This document shows positions 8,095 to 14,510 of a stretch of DNA of 19,194 nucleotides, piece by piece. Origin of the DNA: Lysobacterales bacterium (GTDB lineage: Bacteria; Pseudomonadota; Gammaproteobacteria; Xanthomonadales; SZUA-36); the NCBI GenBank assembly GCA_029287515.1, contig JARFQZ010000036.1, forward strand, positions 1-19,194, read 5' to 3'. Numbering within the stretch: the first letter of the stretch is position 1; each line of letters begins with the position of its first letter. The notes below the pieces were generated by a model. That model saw only the letters and a list, made by a program, of their open reading frames with translations. It was not told the origin of the DNA and made no database searches. The translations under genes were made by a program, and so were the position numbers.

Positions 8095-9009
8095 ATGAGT
8101 AACGCAAAAATCTGGTTCAATGGTGAATTTCGGAAATCTGAAGAATGCACGGTACATATTTACAGCCATGCCCTGCATTACGGCAGTTCGGTGTTCGAAG
8201 GTATCCGTGCCTACGAAACGCCCGGGGGAACCGCCATTTTCAGGGGCATGGACCACCTCAGGCGCCTGAAGTATTCGGCCGAAGTCTATCGAATTCCGCT
8301 GCGTTACAGCGTTGAGGAATTGCATGAAGCCTGCCGGGAAACGGTGAAAGCCAACGGCCTGGCCAGCGCTTATATCCGCCCGCTGGTCATGCGCGGGAAC
8401 TGTGGGCTGGGCGTCATTCCCAAGGACATGAACATCGTTGACGTGGCCGTCATGGTCAGCCCCTGGGGTGCATACCTCGGAGAAGATGGCCTCAAGAACG
8501 GGATCAAGGCATGCATTACTTCCTGGACCCGGCTTGCGCCCAACACGATGCCCCCCGGCGTCAAGGCCGGCGGCAATTACCTGAGCAGCCAACTGATCGG
8601 GCTGGAAGCCCGCGAACGGGGCTTCGAAGAAGGGATTGGCCTGGGTTCGGACGGCTTGCTCAGCGAGGGCGCCGGTGAAAACATTTTCCTGGTATCCAAG
8701 GGGCATTTGCTGACACCGCCCGCTTCCGCCTCGATCCTGGGAGGAATCACCCGCGATACCGTCATGACGCTTGCTGCTGAACTCGGCTTGCAAACAACCG
8801 AAATCACTATCGCCCGCGAACAGATGTATGGCGCGGACGAAATCTTCATGACCGGCACGGCGGCAGAGGTCACCCCGGTCAAGCAGGTCGACCACATGAT
8901 CATCGGCAATGGTGGCTGCGGCCCGGTAACGAAAAAACTGCAGGACGCTTTCTTCGGCCTGTTCGACGGAAAGACCGAGGATAAATGGGGCTGGCTGGAA
9001 CCTGTTTAG
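8095..9009 (+). CDS. ilvE: Branched-chain amino acid aminotransferase
   Basis: A 304-residue fold-type IV PLP enzyme, the same length as bacterial IlvE. Visible family signatures are HYGSSVFEGIRAYETP (28-43), the PLP-binding lysine in GVKAGGNYLSSQ (Lys157), the cofactor-contacting SEGAGENIF stretch (190-198) and the GTAAEVTPV motif near the C-terminus. It catalyses the last step of valine, leucine and isoleucine synthesis (2-oxo acid plus glutamate) and the first step of their degradation in the cytosol. D-amino acid aminotransferase or aminodeoxychorismate lyase share the fold, but the length and the KAGGNYLSS signature favour IlvE. It is a single gene here, not next to other ilv genes. No simple terminator follows the stop directly; the next canonical one is at 9564-9589. 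Confidence 0.95.
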   Translation: MSNAKIWFNGEFRKSEECTVHIYSHALHYGSSVFEGIRAYETPGGTAIFRGMDHLRRLKYSAEVYRIPLRYSVEELHEACRETVKANGLASAYIRPLVMRGNCGLGVIPKDMNIVDVAVMVSPWGAYLGEDGLKNGIKACITSWTRLAPNTMPPGVKAGGNYLSSQLIGLEARERGFEEGIGLGSDGLLSEGAGENIFLVSKGHLLTPPASASILGGITRDTVMTLAAELGLQTTEITIAREQMYGADEIFMTGTAAEVTPVKQVDHMIIGNGGCGPVTKKLQDAFFGLFDGKTEDKWGWLEPV

Positions 9010-9047
9010 TCACCGGGGGTGACAAAAAACGTCAGTCAAGCTGACGT
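9009..9047. repeat. Two adjacent palindromes downstream of ilvE
   Basis: GTCACC-GGG-GGTGAC (9009-9023) is a perfect 6-bp inverted repeat beginning on the last base of the ilvE stop codon. ACGTCAG-TCAAG-CTGACGT (9029-9047) is a perfect 7-bp inverted repeat. A further GTCACCCCCCGG copy (9071-9082) can pair with the first arm. No T-tract follows, so they are poor terminators; they may be protein-binding sites or RNA hairpins. They lie roughly 120-160 bases upstream of the likely start of the next transcript. Confidence 0.6.
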
Positions 9048-9128
9048 AATGCGACATATTTCCGGTTGTCGTCACCCCCCGGTTTACTTCAAATAAAACC
9101 GAACCTACTGTTTTAATAAGTTTTTTAC

Positions 9129-9162
9129 AATCGAGCCCGTTTTGGCTCGATTCTTGTATATA
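9129..9162 (+). promoter_or_regulatory. Candidate sigma-54-like promoter overlapping an inverted repeat
   Basis: TTGGCTCGATTCTTGTA (9142-9158) matches the sigma-54 consensus YTGGCACGRNNNTTGCW at all but two specified positions. The -24 GG (9144-9145) and the -12 G (9156) are spaced exactly 12 bases, but the -12 C is T. The same DNA contains a perfect 9-bp inverted repeat, AATCGAGCC / GGCTCGATT (9129-9137, 9144-9152), and an AT-rich TATATA (9157-9162) that could serve as a -10 box without a -35. The hairpin is not followed by a T-tract, so I do not read it as a terminator. Either reading puts the transcription start near 9165-9170. Confidence 0.4.
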
Positions 9163-9164
9163 TA

Positions 9165-9262
9165 GGGTTGAAGTATCTAGCTGTCTGGTAGCAGTTAGCG
9201 GGAGTATCCGGGGTCCTGCCCCTCTTTGCCCAATCAGGGACCCGGTCCTCCCCCCTTCAACG
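9165..9262 (+). ncRNA. Candidate structured leader RNA (three-way junction) upstream of a small ORF
   Basis: Hand folding gives a compact three-way junction. P1 is GTTGAAG (9167-9173) with CTTCAAC (9255-9261). P2 is CTAGCTG (9177-9183) with CAGTTAG (9192-9198), including one G-U pair and an eight-base loop. P3 is GGGAG (9200-9204) with CTCCC (9248-9252), continued after a small internal loop by CCGGG-g-TCC (9208-9216) with GGACCCGG (9238-9245) and a 21-base loop. The junction linkers are only 3, 1 and 2 bases. The structure sits immediately downstream of the putative promoter and 39 bases before the ATG at 9301, as a riboswitch-like or protein-binding leader would. I do not recognise a known class. 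No covariation evidence is available. Confidence 0.4.
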
Positions 9263-9300
9263 GAAGTAAAAACTGGTTCTCAATCAACGGAGCTTTTGTC

Positions 9301-9501
9301 ATGGAAGACAAAATCAGAAAGCTGCTTTCCGCATTCACCCGGCAATACAATCAAAAGACTCATCACCATCTGCAAACTGACCACAGTTCAGCAGCCTCAG
9401 ACCTGTCCGGGTCTGTAGCCCGTCCACACATCAGCTTGAAAGCCAGAATGCTCGGGGGACAGGCAAAAACGATCATGCGCCTAGGGGGTTCCATGCGCTG
9501 A
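9301..9501 (+). CDS. Hypothetical small basic protein, 66 residues
   Basis: The ATG at 9301 is preceded by GGAG (9289-9292) with an eight-base spacer, and the frame ends in TGA at 9499-9501. A longer frame from a TTG at 9226 would begin inside the predicted leader hairpin loop and is less likely. The peptide is clearly basic (about eleven Lys/Arg against four Asp/Glu), carries a THHHL patch at about residues 19-23, and has no membrane segment, signal peptide or cysteine. I do not recognise a family. Codon third positions look less GC-biased than in neighbouring genes, so it could be a young or fast-evolving gene or a chance frame. It is followed by a strong terminator, which supports a short independent transcript of about 420 bases. 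Confidence 0.45.
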   Translation: MEDKIRKLLSAFTRQYNQKTHHHLQTDHSSAASDLSGSVARPHISLKARMLGGQAKTIMRLGGSMR

Positions 9502-9563
9502 TCACTAAAGGTGTCCGCTGTGCATTGAACCGGCATGGAATCAGGGCACTGCTTGTCGATTAC

Positions 9564-9589
9564 AACCCGGCGTGAGCCGGGTTTTTTTT
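9564..9589 (+). terminator. Rho-independent terminator
   Basis: AACCCGGC (9564-9571), loop GTGA, GCCGGGTT (9576-9583), then an uninterrupted run of T from 9582 to 9589. This is a textbook intrinsic terminator on the plus strand. It ends the transcript carrying the 66-codon ORF, and possibly ilvE read-through, just before truC. Confidence 0.93.
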
Positions 9590-9617
9590 GTGCGGCCGAT
9601 CAGCCACACTGGCTGGC

Positions 9618-10355
9618 ATGGAAGAAACGACTCCACGGCAAATGGACATCATATTTCGCGATTCCGGGTTAACCGCGGTGAACAAACCTGCGGGGATTCC
9701 AGTGCACGGGAGCCGGAAGCTCGAAGACCGGCCACTTACGCTTTTGGCCATGGTCAGGAAGCTCGAAGGCAAGCCGGTCCACGCCATTCACCGGCTGGAC
9801 CGGCCGGTCTCGGGCGTCAACCTGTTTACAACGGACCGCGATCTGCTGGTCAGCATGTCCCGGCAATTTGAACAACGACTGGTACGGAAAACGTACCTGG
9901 CCGTGGTCCGGGGCTGGCCCGAGCAGGAAGGCGTCATTTCCCACCCGTTGTTACCCCCGCGCGATGAGCGCAAAGCGGGATCGCCCTCACGCAAGGCTGT
10001 TACGCGTTTTGAACGGCTGGCCACCGTTGAAACCCCGTTTCCCGTCGCGCCCTATTCAACGTCACGTTACAGCCTGTTGGCACTGTATCCGGAAACCGGG
10101 AGGCGCCATCAATTACGGATGCACATGAAACACATCAGTCACCACCTGATCGGTGACACCAGTTACGGCCGCGGTGAGCATAATCGACTGTTCAGGGAGC
10201 AATTCAAATGCCACCGGTTACTGCTTCACTCGTGGAGCCTTGAATTTCATCATCCGTCAACGGGGCACCCGTTAACGGTTCGGGCCCCGCTTGACGAATC
10301 GTTCAACCGGGTCATCCAGACATTTTCCTGGGAAAAAGCTATAGAACTTCCGTGA
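9618..10355 (+). CDS. truC: tRNA pseudouridine(65) synthase TruC-like (RluA family)
   Basis: A 245-residue protein from the ATG at 9618; earlier in-frame codons run into the terminator T-tract, and a second ATG at 9642 is possible. The RluA-family catalytic motif HRLDRPVSG carries the nucleophilic Asp61. Other segments match my memory of E. coli TruC closely: RKTYLAVVRGWP, RYSLLALYPETGRRHQLRMHMKH and the IGDTSYG-plus-HNRLFREQF region. TruC isomerises U65 of tRNA-Ile and tRNA-Asp to pseudouridine in the cytosol. There is no S4 domain, as expected for TruC. The gene is separated from upstream transcription by the terminator at 9564-9589 and has only a weak ribosome site. Its last 17 bases overlap the 3' end of the convergent NYN gene. 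Confidence 0.88.
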   Translation: MEETTPRQMDIIFRDSGLTAVNKPAGIPVHGSRKLEDRPLTLLAMVRKLEGKPVHAIHRLDRPVSGVNLFTTDRDLLVSMSRQFEQRLVRKTYLAVVRGWPEQEGVISHPLLPPRDERKAGSPSRKAVTRFERLATVETPFPVAPYSTSRYSLLALYPETGRRHQLRMHMKHISHHLIGDTSYGRGEHNRLFREQFKCHRLLLHSWSLEFHHPSTGHPLTVRAPLDESFNRVIQTFSWEKAIELP

Positions 10356-11145
10356 TGATGTACCCGCCGGATTTCTGATCATGCTCCAGCTTCAGCATGT
10401 CCTGGGATTCCATCTGCTCGAGCAACTTTCCGAATGAACGAAAGCCGTGATAGCTCTCATTGAATCCAGGCTTACGGCGCTTCAGCGCCTGCTTGACCAT
10501 TGAGCCCCAAAGCTTGTCTTCGTCACCACGTTCGGAAAACAGCCCATCGATGGTTTCAAGGACAAGCTCATAGGCTTTTTCAGCCCTGGCTTCCTGGCGT
10601 GCCTTCTTTGTGACCCGTTCACCGTTTTCTTTCTTGTCACCCGCTTTTTTCTTGACGGGTTTGCGGCGCTTGGCGATGCGGATCAGGTCATCGTAGTAGA
10701 TGAACTCATCGCAGTTGGCAATCAGCAGATCAGACGTCGAATTCTGCACCCCTACGCCAATCACGACCTTGTTGTTTTCGCGCAGCTTTGACACCAGGGG
10801 TGAAAAGTCCGAATCACCGGAAATGATAACGAATGTATCCACGTGGGCCTTGGTGTAACACAGGTCCAGCGCATCGACGACCATCCGGATATCGGCCGAA
10901 TTCTTGCCGGACTGGCGAACATGTGGAATTTCGATCAGCTCGAATGAAGCCTCGTGCATGGCCGCCTTGAAGCCTTTGTAGCGGTCCCAGTCGCAGTAGG
11001 CTTTCTTGACCACGATGTTCCCTTTCACCAGCAGTCGTTCCAGCACCGCTTCGATCTCGAACCGCGCGTAGTTGGCATCCCGCACACCGAGAGCGATATT
11101 TTCGAAGTCACAAAAGAGTGCGAGATTATGGGTGCCGTTAGCCAT
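10339..11145 (-). CDS. NYN domain plus OST-HTH/LOTUS domain protein (LabA/DUF88-like)
   Basis: The start is placed at the ATG at 11145, which has AGGA eight bases upstream and begins at the conserved domain; the frame extends 19 codons further upstream without support. The product is 268 residues. Residues 5-155 form a NYN (PIN-like) nuclease domain with its acidic residues visible: FCDFEN (Asp13), SADIRM (Asp85) and SGDSDFSPL (Asp111, Asp113). A Lys/Arg-rich linker (about 158-190) leads to a C-terminal winged-helix LOTUS domain (about 191-268; AYELVLETIDGLF, GFRSFGKLLEQM, GGYIITEVL). NYN domains are predicted or shown metal-dependent RNases, and LOTUS domains bind RNA, including G-quadruplexes. 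The RNA target is unknown. It is convergent with truC and divergent from srkA. Confidence 0.88.
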   Translation of the reverse strand: MANGTHNLALFCDFENIALGVRDANYARFEIEAVLERLLVKGNIVVKKAYCDWDRYKGFKAAMHEASFELIEIPHVRQSGKNSADIRMVVDALDLCYTKAHVDTFVIISGDSDFSPLVSKLRENNKVVIGVGVQNSTSDLLIANCDEFIYYDDLIRIAKRRKPVKKKAGDKKENGERVTKKARQEARAEKAYELVLETIDGLFSERGDEDKLWGSMVKQALKRRKPGFNESYHGFRSFGKLLEQMESQDMLKLEHDQKSGGYIITEVL

Positions 11146-11233
11146 GAATAAAATCCTGATGGGGAGTCCCATTTTACGTGAATTCACACAACGGTGCTGC
11201 ATCTTCCACGCTCAATATGGTTATGATGCCCGG
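11146..11233. promoter_or_regulatory. Divergent gap between NYN-LOTUS gene and srkA
   Basis: An 88-base region that must hold the promoters and leaders of both genes. The minus-strand gene has AGGA eight bases before its ATG. The plus-strand ATG at 11234 lacks an obvious ribosome site. I see no convincing -35/-10 pair on either strand. Confidence 0.3.
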
Positions 11234-12232
11234 ATGGAATCAAACCCCAATGACCCGACCCCTTACTACCGGCTGGATCCGGACACGGTCCTGCAGGCGA
11301 TCGACAGCACCGGACTGCTGACCGATGGCCGCCTGCTGGCCCTTAACAGCTACGAGAACCGGGTGTACCAGGTCGGAATAGAAGATACCGAACCCGTGAT
11401 TGCCAAGTTTTACCGCCCGGGCCGCTGGAGTGACGACCAGATACAGGAAGAGCACGATTTTTCGCTTGAACTGGCAGATGCCGAAGTTCCACTGGTTGCC
11501 CCGAACCTGATCGATGGGCAGTCCCTGTTCAAACACGATGGATTCCGCTTTGCACTGTTCAGACGCCAGGGCGGCCACGCGCCGGAACTCGAGGACCGAG
11601 AGACGCTGGCCTGGCTTGGGCGTTTCATCGGCAGGATTCACGCGGTGGGAAAAGCAAGGCCGTTTGCGCATCGCCCGGCGCTGACACCGGGCAGGTTCGG
11701 CGACGATTCCCTGTCAACGATCAGGGAGGGCCGGTGGCTCCCCCCTCACCTCGAAACTGCTTTCAACAGCCTGGCCGATGACCTGATGCTGCACATACGT
11801 TCAGCCTGGGAGCGTGCGGCTTCCGCTCGCCCCATCCGACTCCATGGAGACTGTCATCCGGGCAACCTGTTGTGGCGGGATGGTCCCTGGTTTGTCGACA
11901 TGGATGACTGCCAGTCTGCACCGGCCGTGCAGGATCTCTGGATGCTGCTGTCGGGTGAACGGCATGAAATGGAGCGCCAGATGGCCGATATTATCGAAGG
12001 ATACCGGCAATTCTGTGACTTCAACACGGCTGAACTTCAACTGATTGAACCGCTCAGGACACTGCGCATGCTGCACCACGCGGCCTGGCTGGCCCGCCGC
12101 TGGGAGGACCCGGCTTTTCCAACCGCTTTCCCCTGGTTCGACAGCCCCAGGTACTGGGAAGACCTGATCCTGAACCTGCGCGAACAATTGTCCGCCATGC
12201 AGGAACCTGCAATCAGCCTCCCATTTAGCTAG
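11234..12232 (+). CDS. srkA: Stress response serine/threonine kinase SrkA (YihE/RdoA)
   Basis: A 332-residue protein, close to the 328 residues of E. coli SrkA, from the ATG at 11234. The frame is open further upstream but there overlaps the divergent gene. It has an aminoglycoside-phosphotransferase-like kinase fold: nucleotide-binding lysine in VIAKFYRPGRW (Lys58), catalytic loop HGDCHPGN (204-211, Asp206, Asn211) and the metal-binding FVDMDD segment (Asp222). NSYENRVYQVGIED near the N-terminus is also typical. In E. coli SrkA is induced by the Cpx envelope stress system and protects against MazEF- and stress-related death; whether that holds here is inferred from homology. E. coli has dsbA directly downstream, which is not the case here. 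Its TAG stop shares the palindrome CTAG with the convergent slyX stop. Confidence 0.93.
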   Translation: MESNPNDPTPYYRLDPDTVLQAIDSTGLLTDGRLLALNSYENRVYQVGIEDTEPVIAKFYRPGRWSDDQIQEEHDFSLELADAEVPLVAPNLIDGQSLFKHDGFRFALFRRQGGHAPELEDRETLAWLGRFIGRIHAVGKARPFAHRPALTPGRFGDDSLSTIREGRWLPPHLETAFNSLADDLMLHIRSAWERAASARPIRLHGDCHPGNLLWRDGPWFVDMDDCQSAPAVQDLWMLLSGERHEMERQMADIIEGYRQFCDFNTAELQLIEPLRTLRMLHHAAWLARRWEDPAFPTAFPWFDSPRYWEDLILNLREQLSAMQEPAISLPFS

Positions 12233-12450
12233 TAATGGGGCGGGACTTCGTGCCCGGACGATTCCCCCGGCACGGACGATGATTCAGCCAGGTCTCTGAG
12301 TTTATCTGCGAGTGTTTTGAGTTGGAGTTCAATCCTGAGCAGTTCGCGATCCTGGCGCGCAACGGTCTCGTTCAGGGTCTCTATGGTGTCATCCTGGAAA
12401 GCCAGGCGGCTTTCCAGTTCATCGAGCCTTGCTTCAATCTCGGGTTTCAT
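12229..12450 (-). CDS. slyX: SlyX family protein
   Basis: A 73-residue protein that is almost entirely coiled coil, with heptad-like spacing through ELESRLAFQDDTIETLNETV and on to about residue 55, then a disordered tail ending in PPHY, the hallmark C-terminus of SlyX. The size matches E. coli SlyX (72 residues). The function is not established; in enterobacteria slyX neighbours slyD, which is not seen here. It follows the VOC gene on the same strand after five bases, so it is probably the second gene of an operon. It is convergent with srkA, and both TAG stops lie within the four bases 12229-12232. Confidence 0.9.
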   Translation of the reverse strand: MKPEIEARLDELESRLAFQDDTIETLNETVARQDRELLRIELQLKTLADKLRDLAESSSVPGESSGHEVPPHY

Positions 12451-12455
12451 CGGAT

Positions 12456-12857
12456 TCAGTCGCCCCCGGGCGGCTCCCAGAGCTCCACGCGATTGCCATC
12501 GGGGTCGACAAACCAGCCGAAACGGCCGAAGTCGTGCTCCTCCCTTTCCTCCAGCACCTGCGCACCTCCAGCGGCAACATTCTCCAGCGCCTGGTCCAGG
12601 TCATCCACCACCAGGTTGATCATGTAACTCTGTCCGGAGGTACCGAAATACTCGGTCTTCGATGCGAAAGCACTCCACACGGTAAAGGCGTTCGCCGGCA
12701 TGTCCTCCGGTGAAAAACTGGTCCCGCGGGTGTCACCCCATTCTTCCACCTGGAACCCCAGGTGCTCCTGGTACCAGCTTCCGAGGCTGCCCGGATCTTT
12801 CGAGCGGAAGAAGACCCCACCCACTCCCAGCACATGACCTTTGCTCGTGTCACTCAT
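12456..12857 (-). CDS. VOC-superfamily (glyoxalase/bleomycin-resistance fold) protein
   Basis: A 133-residue single-domain protein with two babbb modules. The first runs from LGVGGVFFRSKDPGSLGSWY (about 10-29) and the second from YMINLVVDDLDQALENV (about 78-94) to the closing DPDGNRVELWEPP, which supplies the usual glutamate. The first-strand metal histidine of glyoxalase I is not evident, so the name covers the fold and not an activity; lyase, dioxygenase-like or drug-binding roles are all possible. The ribosome site AGGAGG about seven bases before the ATG is the strongest in the window, suggesting good translation. It is the first gene of a pair with slyX and diverges from the phospholipase D gene. 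Confidence 0.88.
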   Translation of the reverse strand: MSDTSKGHVLGVGGVFFRSKDPGSLGSWYQEHLGFQVEEWGDTRGTSFSPEDMPANAFTVWSAFASKTEYFGTSGQSYMINLVVDDLDQALENVAAGGAQVLEEREEHDFGRFGWFVDPDGNRVELWEPPGGD

Positions 12858-12939
12858 TGCGATTCCTCCTGGCTCAATATCATGTTAACCCAAGCCAGCG
12901 TGTCTTGTGAGAATCGCCGATGAAGGGTAGTCTTTTCCG
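12858..12939. promoter_or_regulatory. Divergent gap between VOC gene and phospholipase D lipoprotein gene
   Basis: An 82-base gap holding the strong AGGAGG ribosome site of the minus-strand VOC gene. The plus-strand gene has only GAAGGG about 15 bases before its ATG. No clear promoter pair is visible. Confidence 0.3.
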
Positions 12940-14502
12940 ATGCCCGCCGCCCGCATACACTTCCACCCCGCCACCTGGCTGTTGGCACTCGCCTTTGCGT
13001 TGCTGGCCGGGTGTGCAAGCCTGCCCGACGATCTGCAGCAAACCCCCAGCCAGGGCTATGCCAACCCGGAGCAAACGCTGCTGGGCGCACTTATTGCTGA
13101 GACAGCCCCGGAAGACAAATCTCTCTCGGGTGTCCAGTTGCTGGCAGATCCCGGAGAAGCCTTCAGAGCCCGTTTCGCCATTGCCGGATTCGCGGAAAAA
13201 ACCCTGGATATGCAGTACTACCTGTGGAAAGGAGATCTCGCCGGGCAATTGTTGATGTGGCGGGCGCTGGAAGCCGCGGACAGGGGCGTGCAGGTGCGCT
13301 TCCTGATCGATGACATCTTTCATTACGGCCGTGATGAAGCGTACGCGCTGCTGGACACCCACCCCAACTTCCAGGTGCGCGTGTTTAATCCCATGGCCAA
13401 TCGTGGCCTGGCCCGCAATCTGAACTTCCTGGTCAACAAGCGCCAACTCAACCACCGGATGCACAACAAGATTTTCAAGGCCGATAACGCCATTGCCGTG
13501 TTGGGCGGGCGCAACATCGGCAATGACTATTTTGGCGTGGATACGAAGGCCAATTTTTTCGATCTGGACGTGCTGACCGTCGGGCAGGGCGCAAGGCAGG
13601 CGGGCGCTGCTTTCGATGAATACTGGAACAGCAAGTATGCCGTTCCCATCAGTGTACTGCATGACAAAAAATACACCGCGGAAGACCTCGAAAACGGAAG
13701 AATAAAGTTGCGCGAGTCGCTGCGTCACCTCGATGCGCTGCCCTACGCTCTGGAAATGGAGGCAGACGAATCCGTCGAGAAGCTGAAAAAGTGGCGGGAC
13801 GGGCTGATCTGGACCGAGGCCCACGTCGTGGTCGATCCGCTGGAGCGATTCGAGGGGCAGGGCGAGTCAGCGGTGATTGAATACGCTCAGACCTGGGTGG
13901 AGGAAATTGACACCGAATTCCTGGCTGAATCTGCGTACCTGATCCCTTCGCAGCAGGGCATTGAAAACATCAGGGAAATGACGGAAAGGGGGGTTCGGGT
14001 CCGCCTGTTAACCAATTCCCTCATGTCGAACAACCACCTCACGGCCCACTCCGGATACCTGAAGTATCGCAAAAAACTGCTAAAAGCAGGGGCTGAATTA
14101 CATGAACTGAGGGCAGATGCCGCCCTGCGTGAGCACTTTAAGGCAAACAAGGAAAATTCTGAAGTCCCGGCCGGCATCCACACCAAGTCGTTCGTGATTG
14201 ACGGTCAGCAGGCGCTGATCGGCTCCTTCAATTTCGATCCCCGTTCCAGGGACCTGAACTCCGAGATCGGCCTGGTGATTTCCAACCGGGAATTCGCCCA
14301 ACAGGTTGTGAAGGAGATGAACCGGGATTTTCACCCGGAAAACAGCTACCGGCTGTTCCTGAATGAAAGGGGCAAATTGCGTTGGGAACTGACCAACCCG
14401 GATGGTACCGTCACCACCTACAAGCGCGATCCGGGGGCTTCAATCTGGAAGCGTATGGGCGCCCGGATATTGTCCTGGCTGCCCATCGAACAGGAACTCT
14501 GA
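12940..14502 (+). CDS. Phospholipase D / cardiolipin synthase-like lipoprotein (ClsC/YmdC type)
   Basis: A 520-residue protein with a lipoprotein signal peptide whose lipobox is LAGC (acylated Cys25). Residue +2 is Ala, not the Asp that retains lipoproteins in the inner membrane, so outer-membrane sorting is predicted. It carries two HKD catalytic motifs, HNKIFKAD (His175, Lys177, Asp182) followed by GGRNIGNDYF, and HTKSFVID (His414, Lys416, Asp421) followed by GSFNFDPRS. Two HKD motifs form one phosphatidyl-transfer site. The closest familiar enzyme is E. coli ClsC (YmdC, 473 residues), which makes cardiolipin from phosphatidylethanolamine and phosphatidylglycerol; plain phospholipase D activity is the alternative. 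The ymdB partner used by E. coli ClsC is not adjacent. The 3' end faces the fatty-acid-hydroxylase gene with an eight-base gap. Confidence 0.92.
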   Translation: MPAARIHFHPATWLLALAFALLAGCASLPDDLQQTPSQGYANPEQTLLGALIAETAPEDKSLSGVQLLADPGEAFRARFAIAGFAEKTLDMQYYLWKGDLAGQLLMWRALEAADRGVQVRFLIDDIFHYGRDEAYALLDTHPNFQVRVFNPMANRGLARNLNFLVNKRQLNHRMHNKIFKADNAIAVLGGRNIGNDYFGVDTKANFFDLDVLTVGQGARQAGAAFDEYWNSKYAVPISVLHDKKYTAEDLENGRIKLRESLRHLDALPYALEMEADESVEKLKKWRDGLIWTEAHVVVDPLERFEGQGESAVIEYAQTWVEEIDTEFLAESAYLIPSQQGIENIREMTERGVRVRLLTNSLMSNNHLTAHSGYLKYRKKLLKAGAELHELRADAALREHFKANKENSEVPAGIHTKSFVIDGQQALIGSFNFDPRSRDLNSEIGLVISNREFAQQVVKEMNRDFHPENSYRLFLNERGKLRWELTNPDGTVTTYKRDPGASIWKRMGARILSWLPIEQEL

Positions 14503-14510
14503 GCGCTGTT

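Noticed and set aside
8065..8895. 276-codon minus-strand open frame opposite ilvE
   Set aside because: Antisense shadow of a clearly recognised enzyme; no domain and no ribosome site.
9129..9152. Nine-base-pair hairpin read as an ilvE terminator
   Set aside because: No T-tract follows on the plus strand, and on the minus strand it is followed by A-rich sequence; it overlaps a better promoter-like motif.
12880..13824. 314-codon minus-strand open frame opposite the phospholipase D gene
   Set aside because: Shadow frame caused by codon bias; the plus strand carries lipobox and both HKD motifs.
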